A stretch of 44,467 bases of DNA from Amoebophrya sp. AT5.2 (lineage: Eukaryota; Sar; Dinophyceae; Syndiniales; Amoebophryaceae), in assembly GCA_005223375.1 (NCBI GenBank), contig RXOD01003853.1, positions 1-44,467 of the forward strand. The letters are read 5' to 3'. Below the pieces are notes generated by a model. That model saw only the letters and a list, made by a program, of their open reading frames with translations, had not been told where the DNA came from and did not search any database. The translations under genes were made by a program, and so were the position numbers. This document shows positions 1 through 10,300 of the stretch, one piece after another. How positions within the stretch are numbered: the first letter of the stretch is position 1; every line of letters begins with the position of its first letter.

Positions 1-408
1 TCTCCCAAGCCCCATTCTCTCCCGAGCCCCGTTCTCTCCTAAGCCCCAATCTCTCCCAAGCCCCATTCTCTCCCAAACCCCATTCGCTCCCAAGCGCCAT
101 TCTCTCCCCAGCCCCATTCCCTCCCAAGCCCAATTCTCTCCCAAGCCCCATTCTCTCCCAAGCCCCGTTCTCTCCTAAGCCCCAATCTCTCCCAAGCCCC
201 ATTCTCTCCCAAACCCCATTCGCTCCCAAGCGCCATTCTCTCCCAAGCCCCATTCTCTCCCAAGCCCAACTCTCTCCCAAACCCCATTCCATCCCCAACC
301 CCATTCTCTCCCCAGCCCCATTCCCTCCCAAGCCCCATTCTCTCCCAAGCGCCAATCTCTCCCAAGCCCCATTCTCTCCCAGGCCCCATCCTCTCCCAAA
401 CCCCCGCG
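1..408. repeat. 17-bp minisatellite with higher-order structure
   Basis: About 24 head-to-tail copies of a C-rich 17-base unit (consensus TCTCCCAAGCCCCATTC) run from the window edge to about 408; the last copy decays. Variant units recur in order: the run with CGTTC, CCTAAG..AATC, plain, AAACCCC and GCTCCC..GCG at 18-102 reappears at 154-238. This is an 8-unit (136-bp) higher-order period, indicating block duplication. Open frames across it exist only because the period is not a multiple of three and the unit carries few stops; they are not genes. The array probably continues beyond the window edge. Confidence 0.95.
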
Positions 409-1592
409 AGCTATAAAACCACTCCCAGCCTTTAACCGCCCCGGCCAATCCACCCCTCAAAGCACCAGCATACTCCCACCACCCCCGGGTCGAACCGAAG
501 CACGCGCGCCGCTGGCAGGGAGACAGCCATCTTCTCCACTACGCCAAAAATACATGTTGCAACATGTGCTGCGACCACCACAGAAATCAACGACAGAAGG
601 GAGACCTTGCGCCAACAAATACAAAAACATAAAGCACATCCTTCTACGGCTCCAAACCGAAACGCTATCTACGGCTGCAATCTGTGGCGTCAGGCCATGC
701 ATTGGTCCGCCCGCACGCAACTCGCAGCCAGGCGAAAGATCTTTCGTTCTTTAAGTCGAACTTTTTCTCCACGTGAACTTCTTTCTGCGCTCTACTTGTT
801 TTTCTTTGCAGGTCTACACTCAATTACTCCCTGTCGATCATGAAGCGTTTCCGTCAGCAATGTCATCCATGTACCAGTGCTGCCTAGCAACGCGAGCGTG
901 AACAAAAAAGTGCTGGGGTCGAACCAGCACGTCCGTCGGTCGGTCGAGAGAGAGTAGAAAAACAGTGACTCCAAGAAGTACAGTAACGCTTATTCTTTTC
1001 GATATCTTTGTGTTCCCACAGCAAGCAACCGGTCGGCGTTTATTCTCTTGCTGCACGTGAGTACGGAAACACCAAAAATTCGCGTTTCTTTCTGATTGAA
1101 TTCCAGACCGTGAATGACGAGACAACATCGATGAAACATATTCATTTGCGTGCAGCCTTTTCGGGGAACTGACAAGTCAACATTTACCGGAACCCGGAGA
1201 CTCCGTCACCATTTTGTGGTGGCGTTTTTGTTTGATCATCTTCGGTTCAACAATCTTCGTATATCCAATCACCTATTGCAGCACTTTCTTTTGTTATACA
1301 GCTATACAGTGGCGCTGTAGCGGACATTGGAAACTAAAAAGCGAAGTGCGCTGAGTCTGAGTGCCAGTGTAAGAAATTTCACAAGTCTAATCAAATTAAA
1401 AATACTTTCATTCGTAATGTATTCACTCATCGCGAATTTCTTCAGTGGCGTGTTCATTTTGGTATCTGCACTTCCGTAGTGAAATATTTGCCGAAAGGCA
1501 CAAGACAATGAACAGTTTGTCGCTGTTCCTCTATCGATTCACAATGAAACGATCTGATTTTCAACATTCACAGCCCACATTATTTCCCCGTA
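409..1592. other. Intergenic stretch downstream of the membrane-protein gene
   Basis: No convincing coding signal: only short open frames under 100 residues with no family resemblance. Since the next gene ends at 1593 on the minus strand, its 3' untranslated region probably falls here. One hairpin at 910-930 is listed separately. Nothing else recognised. Confidence 0.6.
910..930 (-). other. Perfect 7-bp hairpin followed by six T
   Basis: On the minus strand a 7-base stem GTGCTGG/CCAGCAC closes a 7-base loop TTCGACC and is followed at once by TTTTTT (904-909). The loop and flanks match the tRNA T-arm / box B pattern (GGTTCGANNCC), and the T-run would suit RNA polymerase III termination. I could not fold an acceptor stem, D-arm or anticodon arm from the bases upstream, so this is not called a tRNA. 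It may be a tRNA-derived fragment or chance. Confidence 0.3.
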
Positions 1593-4500
1593 TCACCGCA
1601 CTGCGAAGATCTGCCTGGCTTTATTCCCCGGCTCTACTGCGTCGCTCTTTCTCCAGAAAATTTGCCTCCTTCCCCAGAGTGCTGCACGTTTCAGGCGTTG
1701 AAAGCCGCTCGCTGCAGTATCTTTTCCGCGCGCAAACGCGTCCGTGAACGGCTCTGTCCAGCTGCACGTGCGTTCTCGCGTGCAGTACAGACGTACAATT
1801 GCGAGGTCCGCCGCTGTGACGCAGTGCACCATCATCAGCACTACGGCACTTACGTCAAAATCCGTGGTCCCGCAAATCGAATTCCACGCCGCCAGGAAGA
1901 CACGCTTGTACAAGAACTCGAACCCAATCACTCGAACTGCGCTACGGAAGATGAGAAAAAAGCAGAGGAGCTCCACCGCGGTCACGAAGTGGCGCTTTCT
2001 GCCGTACTTCGGACTGCGGCCGAAGTGCTGCCACTGCATAACGCCGCGCCGGAGCGAGCCGTCCATGAGCCTGAACACGCCGGAACCGTCGAAAGAGCCA
2101 CGAACACAACGCTGCGCACCCGCTGACTCGCGGCGGTCCCAATCGTACAAGTCCGCGGCCCGGCAGTCGTGCCGCGACACGTAGGCGAAAACGATACCGC
2201 GGCAAACTTCGACGAAGAGGGAGAGCGCCACTTGCATTCTTCTTCCCCAGCAGGCTCCATCCCGGACTGCGAGCCGCGCATTCGTCACCACGTCTGCCGT
2301 GCGAGCATCTCCTCGATCGGCGACGTCGGCTCGCAAGTCTTCCGCAGCAGCGTGATTTTTGGCATCCGCGCCCCAGATTCCGCGGTAGTTCCACCACACG
2401 TCGATCGACCTTCCCACCCCCACGGATGTCCGGTCTACGAGGTATGCTGCGGGCCCGTACAAAGCGAGGCCGAAAAGTAGGCGAACGAAACTGTAGATCC
2501 GGATAGGCCCTGCGACCACCATTCGGACTTTGTAATTGTGATTTTTCCTTTCATTTTCGCCTCCCGATGTACCACCAGGGAACCAGTTATCCTCCTGCAA
2601 GAAAAAGTGCTGAAAGTAACGCAGCCCCGAAAGCTCGGCAACGGCGCGGCACTGGACCTCGCCCATCGTGGCACTCCATAAGTCCTGTGGTGGGGTGCCG
2701 GTTTTCTGAAGCGCGAAACTCAGGTTATCAACCACCTCCAACCAAGCGGCCTCCAACTGCTCACCCTTGGCCCTCTCGCCGTGGCTCAGTACACTCGCCC
2801 GGCCCCCGTCAATCGTACGGACCACTGCTAGCGACTGCCGGAAATGCGAGAGCCGAGCAAGGGACACAATCAGCTCCAGGCAATGAAGCGAAAAAGTGCC
2901 ATCACACGGTGCAGCATCGTCGTCTTCTTCAGTTTCCATTTCGCGGGTGTCAACTTCGATTGGCGCATTCCCGCTGTGCCCAGGAGGAGTTGAAGCTTTG
3001 CTCGGATCAGTAGCGGGAGCGTCTCCTCCCTGGTGACGGAGCGAGGTGGCGACGGCTCCCCCTCCGCCAACCTTGACAGCAGAAGATGGCTGGAGTTCGT
3101 GTATTCTTGTTAGAGCACTCGGAAGGTTGAGAGTATTTCGAATTGCTTGCATTCTGCTTCCGGTGCTGGTTTCAAGACGTAGGCGCAGCGCGCTAAAAGC
3201 TGCAACAAGAGGTCCTCCATAGACGTGGAGGTAAAACGAGCCGCACGCGTCGAACAACAAAGTGCCGACCCCCCCGCACGCACCGGCGCGACAGTAGCCG
3301 AAAAGTTTGATAAATACGTCGTGCGGCGTCCACAGAGCTAACATCAGCATGAGCATCGGCGGAGGCATGGACTCGTAGGCTAGGAGTCCACCGACTGAGT
3401 ACCAGCTGAAGCCGTGGCGCGAATGGCTAGACGGAAACCAAAAAACTGGGTCCCTCAGATAAGCCCGCCGCCTGTTGCGATCCCTGACGCCGAAGTCATC
3501 AAGCTCGGCCTCCTTGACGAGTACAGCTTCAGCATCAAACCTCGAAGTTCTTCCGACGGAATTTCTCGCGCCGAGACACGTCAAGAGAAACGCCAATCCC
3601 TTACCCCCTTCAGCCTCATCCGCAAAGTACCTTTGCCACCTGCGCGTGTGCTCGGCGCTTTGTTCCCCCAAAAGCTCAAAGAGCTGGTCTTGCGCAAAAA
3701 TTTCCATCAATTTTTGCGCCGCAGTGGTTGCTTGACAGAGCTTGTTGTCTACCTGCAGTCCACCACCGCCTGCAGTCGCATCGTCGAAAAGTACCGCTGG
3801 ATCGCGACGACGGACGCCAGTCAAGAAAACGCGGTCGATGTCAGTTACTGTGCTGTGGAAGCCATCGTAGGCGACATCTTCGTAAATGTCGGCGTCTTCA
3901 TCTTCATCAATGTCGCTACCGTCCCACTCGCTCTCTTCCAGTCCGTCAAGATCATCTACTCCGTCAAGATCATCTGGTGGCAGTACCCCGTCAACATGTC
4001 TAGAAGGAAACAGAAGGTTCCAAACCGCCTGCACCTGATTCGTGCTTCTGATGACCGACGACAGATCCTCGCCACCGGAGCTCTGAATCAAGGGCGCGCT
4101 ACTCCTACCGTGTCTTCCACAAGTCGCTTCGTAGTCGTAGCTTTGAGGAGCAGCGGCCCCGAGCTCGGGCGCGGTCATGATCGTATCCTGCTCATGGCAG
4201 CCGATGCCTTCTCCAGCGCTTTGGGGAAGATGTTGCTCGTGAAAACTGTTGTCGGCGGTAGTCGCACCTTCGCCGTCGTCGATGTTGCAGTTTGGATGCT
4301 TCGGTGCTGTGCTGGCGCTGTATATCTTCCCCCCGTGCACGTATTCGAGCGGTGCGTCCGCGAAAACATCGATGTCATCAGCTAGATCGAAGTCGTGATG
4401 ATCCTGCTCTCCGACGCCGGTACGCCCGGCATTCAGCTTGCTCTCGTCGTCCGCGTCTGAAGCGTCATTCGCCGCCACGCACTTGTCTGTGTCGATGACC

Positions 4501-6434
4501 GCTATGAGTGAACGCGGAATCGGCGCCGCTTCACTCGTCATTGAGAGCCCGATACGCACCCGATGAACGGACAACATGACTCGATGCGGATCCTCGGTAC
4601 GGCGGAAAGGTGCCCAAAACGCAAAATGCCCTCCGTTCAGATTTCGTACCCGAAACCAGGCCCGTTGGGTGTTCGCGTCCTGCTGGTGCGGTCTGACGCT
4701 GGGGCTCTCGCTACCTCCGACGAAGTTTGTTGGTTGTTCCGTGGTCTCTGTCCCCTCCTCCACATGATCTGCGCGCGCAGCAGCACGATCGGCATCAGCT
4801 GCTGCTGCAAGTGCGCCTTCACTTCCGAAGGCTACTGTCGCGGCCGCAACGGGGGCAACGAGGTGGCTGGCGCCTCCAGCACACCGAGGGCGCTCTAAGT
4901 CTTCTTGATGGTCGACGACGTCTGTCGTGTGAGTGGGCGCAGCGTGTTCATCATCGTGTGCGTCTACCCCCTCCCCCACTGACACAGCTACCCTGTCTTT
5001 CGTAGGTGACGCAGATGAAGGGGAAGAAGACGCCCCCTTGTTCTCTTCCTCGGCGACGCAGTCGAAAACGCGTGCAGGCCGATTTTGACCCTTCTTCAGC
5101 GGCCCCCCTTCGTCATTCCAACGCGGAACAAACATAACGATCGAAGAAAATGAAGGCATAATTTTTCCGCTGACGATGTTCTTGACGCGGAAGGCACTCC
5201 GCAACCACGACGCAACGCGTCCACAGAGCTGCAAAATCTGACCGGGTAGCAGAATCCAGTTGGCGTGAATGCGGGCAGTGCATTCTCGCGCGACTTTGAC
5301 GAACTTGCTGCGAACCCCATCCCGACTGCAGACGGCATGACGAAAAAGCACGTGAATTACCAAACGCAGCCACTTCCGCAGAAACCACAGTCCTGGAATG
5401 AACTGCATTCCGTGGCTCAGGAAGACGTAAGTTCGTTTCACCAGCACAAAATCGGAATTGAAGAAGGCATTGCACTCGACGAAGTGCAATTCCGAGACCG
5501 CCTTTTCATCCCGCGACGAACTCGCCACCGCCAAAACCGAGGGGGTAGGGCTGGAGGTACCGCAGCGCGACACGACGTTGTATGCGCAGCAGTAGACCAG
5601 CAGCAATACGCAAGTAATACACCCGTCGGAAAGCGAAAAATCTTCAGAAACAAACCTTCCATGAGCCGGAATCGGAAAGCGAATCTTGTACGGAGTCAAT
5701 CCTGGCAGGTGGTAACAGAGATTACCGACGCGATCGAACAGGAAGCAGAGGCAAACCGCACCGCCTCCGACCTCGAGGTACCACAAGAACTTGGGCAACG
5801 ACGTCGCACCAAACGGCCCGTCCGCTACAACGTTATATCCCGCTGCGATCAAGTCTGAGACTGCCCAATACCCCGACGAGGCTGCACCGGAAAGCACCTC
5901 CCGCGTCCCGGCCAGATGCTCTTGTTCGAATAGTGCGCCGAACGTTTCGCCTGCCGTCGTCCATAACGGAAGTAGCTGCTTCGCCACGTCCAGCAGGAGC
6001 AGGCGCCATCCCCGAAGTGCTACCGCTGGAAACCAAATGATCAGCGCCTTCACCTGCGCGCACAGCGAATCCGCGCCACTGGTCATCGAATTCAGCAGAA
6101 ACTCAAGCACGAAACACAGGGGACCAACGCAGCAAATCTGGTAAACGTACAGCGGACCCCAGAGAAAGATGGCGAGCAAGGTGCTGATCGGAAAGCCGGC
6201 AAGAAGAGTCTCCCGGATGACGTAGCCTCCACCTGCACCCGGCGCCGCCTCTCGATTTTCACTTGGGAGAGCCACTTCTACTTCAAATTGATGGTCCGGG
6301 ACGAGTTCCGCTACCCACGTCGCGACGACCAGCAGGACCAAGCATGGAATGATTAGCGCGACGCCGCAGAACCACTGCACGCCGTCGATCGTACACTGGT
6401 CGCGCCAGAAGTCACGTACCCGTTGGAGTACCAT
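1593..6434 (-). CDS. Very large multi-pass membrane protein of unknown function
   Basis: One uninterrupted reading frame of about 1,613 residues. The frame stays open upstream to a stop near 6557, but the first ATG is at 6434, so that start is chosen. Hydrophobic helices are visible near residues 25-45, 75-113, 215-233 and 270-287. They are followed by a long polar, Asp/Glu-rich low-complexity middle (about 470-900) containing short DDLDG-type repeats. A C-terminal part has about four more hydrophobic segments in the last 350 residues. I recognise no domain. The architecture (membrane block, acidic cytosolic or lumenal loop, membrane block) suggests a large channel-like or organelle membrane protein, but that is inference only. 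It is odd for its neighbourhood: several neighbours have 3-8 exons while this 4.8-kb gene has none visible. The length makes a chance frame very unlikely. Confidence 0.75.
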   Translation of the reverse strand: MVLQRVRDFWRDQCTIDGVQWFCGVALIIPCLVLLVVATWVAELVPDHQFEVEVALPSENREAAPGAGGGYVIRETLLAGFPISTLLAIFLWGPLYVYQICCVGPLCFVLEFLLNSMTSGADSLCAQVKALIIWFPAVALRGWRLLLLDVAKQLLPLWTTAGETFGALFEQEHLAGTREVLSGAASSGYWAVSDLIAAGYNVVADGPFGATSLPKFLWYLEVGGGAVCLCFLFDRVGNLCYHLPGLTPYKIRFPIPAHGRFVSEDFSLSDGCITCVLLLVYCCAYNVVSRCGTSSPTPSVLAVASSSRDEKAVSELHFVECNAFFNSDFVLVKRTYVFLSHGMQFIPGLWFLRKWLRLVIHVLFRHAVCSRDGVRSKFVKVARECTARIHANWILLPGQILQLCGRVASWLRSAFRVKNIVSGKIMPSFSSIVMFVPRWNDEGGPLKKGQNRPARVFDCVAEEENKGASSSPSSASPTKDRVAVSVGEGVDAHDDEHAAPTHTTDVVDHQEDLERPRCAGGASHLVAPVAAATVAFGSEGALAAAADADRAAARADHVEEGTETTEQPTNFVGGSESPSVRPHQQDANTQRAWFRVRNLNGGHFAFWAPFRRTEDPHRVMLSVHRVRIGLSMTSEAAPIPRSLIAVIDTDKCVAANDASDADDESKLNAGRTGVGEQDHHDFDLADDIDVFADAPLEYVHGGKIYSASTAPKHPNCNIDDGEGATTADNSFHEQHLPQSAGEGIGCHEQDTIMTAPELGAAAPQSYDYEATCGRHGRSSAPLIQSSGGEDLSSVIRSTNQVQAVWNLLFPSRHVDGVLPPDDLDGVDDLDGLEESEWDGSDIDEDEDADIYEDVAYDGFHSTVTDIDRVFLTGVRRRDPAVLFDDATAGGGGLQVDNKLCQATTAAQKLMEIFAQDQLFELLGEQSAEHTRRWQRYFADEAEGGKGLAFLLTCLGARNSVGRTSRFDAEAVLVKEAELDDFGVRDRNRRRAYLRDPVFWFPSSHSRHGFSWYSVGGLLAYESMPPPMLMLMLALWTPHDVFIKLFGYCRAGACGGVGTLLFDACGSFYLHVYGGPLVAAFSALRLRLETSTGSRMQAIRNTLNLPSALTRIHELQPSSAVKVGGGGAVATSLRHQGGDAPATDPSKASTPPGHSGNAPIEVDTREMETEEDDDAAPCDGTFSLHCLELIVSLARLSHFRQSLAVVRTIDGGRASVLSHGERAKGEQLEAAWLEVVDNLSFALQKTGTPPQDLWSATMGEVQCRAVAELSGLRYFQHFFLQEDNWFPGGTSGGENERKNHNYKVRMVVAGPIRIYSFVRLLFGLALYGPAAYLVDRTSVGVGRSIDVWWNYRGIWGADAKNHAAAEDLRADVADRGDARTADVVTNARLAVRDGACWGRRMQVALSLFVEVCRGIVFAYVSRHDCRAADLYDWDRRESAGAQRCVRGSFDGSGVFRLMDGSLRRGVMQWQHFGRSPKYGRKRHFVTAVELLCFFLIFRSAVRVIGFEFLYKRVFLAAWNSICGTTDFDVSAVVLMMVHCVTAADLAIVRLYCTRERTCSWTEPFTDAFARGKDTAASGFQRLKRAALWGRRQIFWRKSDAVEPGNKARQIFAVR

Positions 6435-7320
6435 CTGGATCTGGTGCGAGAGCACTAGTGGAAAGAACAGACAACCGATACTATTGTTGACTGGAAGAGT
6501 GTGACCCTTTCTTTCTGCCTTTGCTTTTTTAGTTTTGAATTTGCATGAATGCGATTAAGTAGGCGGCAAACATGAGCGAAAATTTCGTATGAAGGTGCAT
6601 ATATGTCTCTGCATTCACTCGCGGCAACGGATAAATGGGTAGGGGGTGTGGCGTCGAAGTCGATTTCTGTGTCAGAGTATCCCTGCTGAGCAGCGTTGGG
6701 CCGATGGTGTCATCCGCGGCCGTCTTTTGAAAATAGTCGAGCCTCAGAGGTTCGCTCCAACTCTTCTTCCGACAACTTCATACTATTTTTTTGTCATTCT
6801 TTCGTTCCTCTCTCTCGCTTGACTCCGGTCCACAAGTCACAAAACCAAAAGACAGGTCGAGGGCCAAGAGAAAGATATAAGAAAAACACAAAAATAAAAC
6901 CGACGAGAAGCCGTTGCATTGACATGGTGGCTACGCCTTGCTTCTGGCGGACAACAAACGAGCGGCTTCACCAATTGTAGTACCGATCGGTATCTGTTGT
7001 ATGTCGCAAGAAACGTCCATCCGAGATTCAACGCTGGCGGTAGCGCAAGAAAATCATCAGCAGCTAGAGCTACCCGTCCTCATCGATATACTTATCATGA
7101 AATCTTCCCATCTCGTCCATCAGCAATTTCATGTTTGTGCCACTGACTGCTGCCGCGCAGAGCGAGCGTGACCGGAAGAGTGCTGTCAGAGCGAAACGTA
7201 ACCGCTGCGCATCGGAATACAACTCGCCCATGTCTGCTTTCAAGGATGCATCGAGCAGCAGGCGTTGCGACAAATTACTAGCATCAAAGTAAAATAGACT
7301 CCAGTTTGTATATCAACTTT
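6435..7320. other. Intergenic stretch with one doubtful small minus-strand ORF
   Basis: This separates the membrane-protein start from the stop of the metacaspase-like gene. A minus-strand ORF of 53 codons starts at ATG 7231 and ends at 7070 (begins MGELYSDAQRLRF). Its composition looks protein-like, and the frame extends upstream with a possible AG acceptor near 7286. I cannot connect it to another exon, so it stays unassigned. It could be a small gene, a leader exon or chance. Nothing else seen. Confidence 0.4.
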
Positions 7321-10300
7321 CTAGTAGAAGCAGGCGTCAGCCGAATTATCAGTCTGCAAAAAGACGGCGTCTCCGCAGGCTGCCGCAACCGTGCTCAGCG
7401 CCTCCTCCTCGGAGGCTCCGGCCAGCGCCCGCAGTAGTGCCCCAGTCAGAATGCCTGTAGACTCGGGCTCGCCGTAGGCAGCATTTGGTGGCGAGTGCCG
7501 CGCTGCTGCAAGTGTGTTTAGGCCCGTTGCACGCGGGCAAAGAAGTATGTGTGAGCCGCTCTTCGCCGGATCTAGCGGAGCCGCAAGGGCTGCACGCGCG
7601 CCCGAGGAAAGTCGCTCGCCGCAGGCGGCCATGACGGGAAGTACCGGGAACGGCGGCACGGGAAGATGGCGGTACGGTCGGTGGCTGCCAGCGCGCTCTG
7701 GTCCGGCTGGTGATGGAGCAGGAAGCAGCGCGTTGGCGTCCGGCTTGACACGCGCACTTGGCTGGAAAAATGACGCAATCGCGCTTCCTCGCGAGGACGT
7801 GGCGGCACTTGGAAACTGGGCGCAGGCCGCATCGACTATCACGGTGCACCGGCAGGGTGCATTCTGGATCCATCCGCGGAATAGATCCGAAATCGTGAGC
7901 ACTCGCAACCCCGGCTTCGCGTAGTCGTAGTGTTTATCTGGCGCCTCGCGCCACTCGGGATCAACTGTGAATCCCTGCGGCAGGTTGGCCGCGAAATCTG
8001 CTGGCAGAAGCGCAGAATCGAGTCCGGAAGGCTCGCGTGTGCAGGCCCCGTACCCGGCGAAGAAGAAGAAGAGGTGGTGTTCGGGCGTTACGTCCGCGAC
8101 CAGCCAGTCCAGCCCGTCCACAATGTCTTGCAGGTTCGCCGCGCGCGACGCTCCGCCCCCCACACCGGTGGGTATGGTCGACTGGCTTCGGTCGCTGCTC
8201 GCGTCGGTTAGCGTCCGGACGTCGTCGAAGAACCGCGTCTGCGTCCAAAAGTTCGAAAGCGCCACCGCGTCCGCGATTGCGCCGTCCACGCCGGCGTTCC
8301 GCGTACCGGCGTAGTCGCAGCCCACAATCAGAGCCTTGCGCTTTCGCGACGGCTGGCCCAGGAGTCCCTTGTGCTGGTTGTACAGCGGTGTCTGCACCAC
8401 GGGCGCGAGCGGCGCCACGCCGAAGCGGAACGGCGAAAACCCGAGTGCTGGACCGGACGGTCTGTTCATGGTGAGGCGGGTCGGTGGAACAGACGTCCCT
8501 ACCCCTCCGAAGCCGAGGGGCTGACTCTGCGGAAGCTGCGGTGTCGGACCCGGGCTGCTATTCGGCTGCAGCTGCGCGGCTGACGGCGGTGATCCCGCTA
8601 CCTCAAACCTGGTCTTCTTTATCGCCGCGCCCGAATTGCCGTCGTTGTCCCCACCATTGTTGAGCTGCACGCCTAGTCCCTGTAACAGCTCTGCTATCCC
8701 AACTTCCTCGGACCCGTGCGAAATGTTGTCGCGTATGAACCTCTTCAGCATGTTGTTCTCTTCCTCCTTTTCCCACATCTGGTGGTCGAAGTCTGCGCCG
8801 GCTGTCTCGTATGCCTCGATATCAGCCTCCATTTTCGCTTTCTCGTCCATCAGTGCCGTCACCTGTTCTTCCTTTGCCGCTATTACCTCTTTGTCCGTCT
8901 CCAGCATGCGGTGGAAGCGTTCCTCCATTTCCGCGCGCACCTCCAGCAGCTGTTCGGCCGGAAACTGGTCGATGTCCTTCGCCTGCCGAGCCTCGGCCCT
9001 CCCGTCCCCCGCCGCGACTGCCCCTTCTTGCTCCAGTACTTTTTGCTCTTCCAGCTGCTTGCGGAGCTCCTCCAATGTCTGGGTCAGCGCCGCGACCTTC
9101 TCCTCTGCTTGCCGTTTGCTGTTCTGCTCCCGCGCCTGCGCCGCCTGCAGCTCCGACACCTGTCGCGAGAGGGCCTCCGTCGCCGACATCTTCTCCTCGC
9201 GCAGGGTCTCGAACTCGCTCTGCAGTCCGGCCACCGAGGCCTCCAGCTCCGCGCTGCTCCGCTTCCAGTTGTCGATTTCGCGGTTACTGTCGTCCAGCTG
9301 CCGCTCCAGGTGGTCGAGGTACTCGTCCCGCTTGCGAAGCTCCGCACTGTGCTGCTCCTGCAGCGCGGCCTCCTTTTCGCGCGCCGTCCTTTCCACCCGC
9401 TCGTCCGCAACCCGCTCGACCTGCTCGCGGGTGCTGCGCTTCGCGTCCTCAACCGCGGCCACTTTGCTGTTTGGAGTTGTACTACAAGATTACCTAGAAC
9501 GAAACACGACGAGGGTGAGCAGGAAGCCACAAAACGATGTGTGATGTTGAGTAAGTACGCCGCTTCTTGTGTTGCAAACCGCTGCCGCATTTCGTGTATC
9601 TGTGTCTGCTTGGCGGTCAATTCCTGCTGGTAAGCCTCGTCCTTCTGCGCGACCTGGCTGTCCTTTTCCGCACGAAGAGCGGCAATTGTTGCCTCCATGT
9701 TGCGCACTTCATCAGCCAACTTGGCGCGCTCCAACGCCCACTCACGGGTTCTCCGCTCGGACTGCGCCTCGAAGTCTGCTTGAAGCGTGCCGGCCCTGAT
9801 TCGGTAGAATGAATCGCGGAAGTGGCTCACTACGACAAGATACAGAGTACGACCGTTTCGAAGATAGCAAGTGCAACTACACGACACACAGCCGCGAAAG
9901 AGCTCCTCCTACACAGCCGCGAAAGAACTTTTCCTGCATCAATTGTAACGTGGGGGTAGACCACGACGGCAAGGAACTCGAGCGCGACGCATTGGTGGAG
10001 CAATAAAACACAAAGAAACCGAGTTGTTCTTAGAATGCAACTTCAATGCAACTTGATTCATTGAGAAAATGTCGCCAAGAATCATCTTTCAGGTGCACGA
10101 CGGTAGTTGTAGAAGTACTTCTTGTCTGCCGTTTGTCTTGCCTCGTCGCGTATCCGAGCCAGTTCTGCGTCGTGCGCAGACTCCTTCTCCCGAAGTAGTG
10201 CAGTTTGCTCGCCCAGCATTTTCTGCCGCTCTGCCTTCCAGCTGGTGCGCTCCCCCTCCAACTCGCGTTCGAGCCGGCTTTTCGTGCTGGCGATTTCATC

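Noticed and set aside
1..408. Possible CRISPR array
   Set aside because: Units are contiguous with no spacers, and the genome is eukaryotic; it is a minisatellite.
39..453. Minus-strand frames reading repeated ERMGLGENGAW-type peptides
   Set aside because: Translation of the 17-bp minisatellite. The period shifts the frame and no start or conserved context exists.
8636..9633. Plus-strand frames of about 300 codons
   Set aside because: Antisense of the coiled-coil part of the metacaspase-like gene; same artefact, with no domain features.
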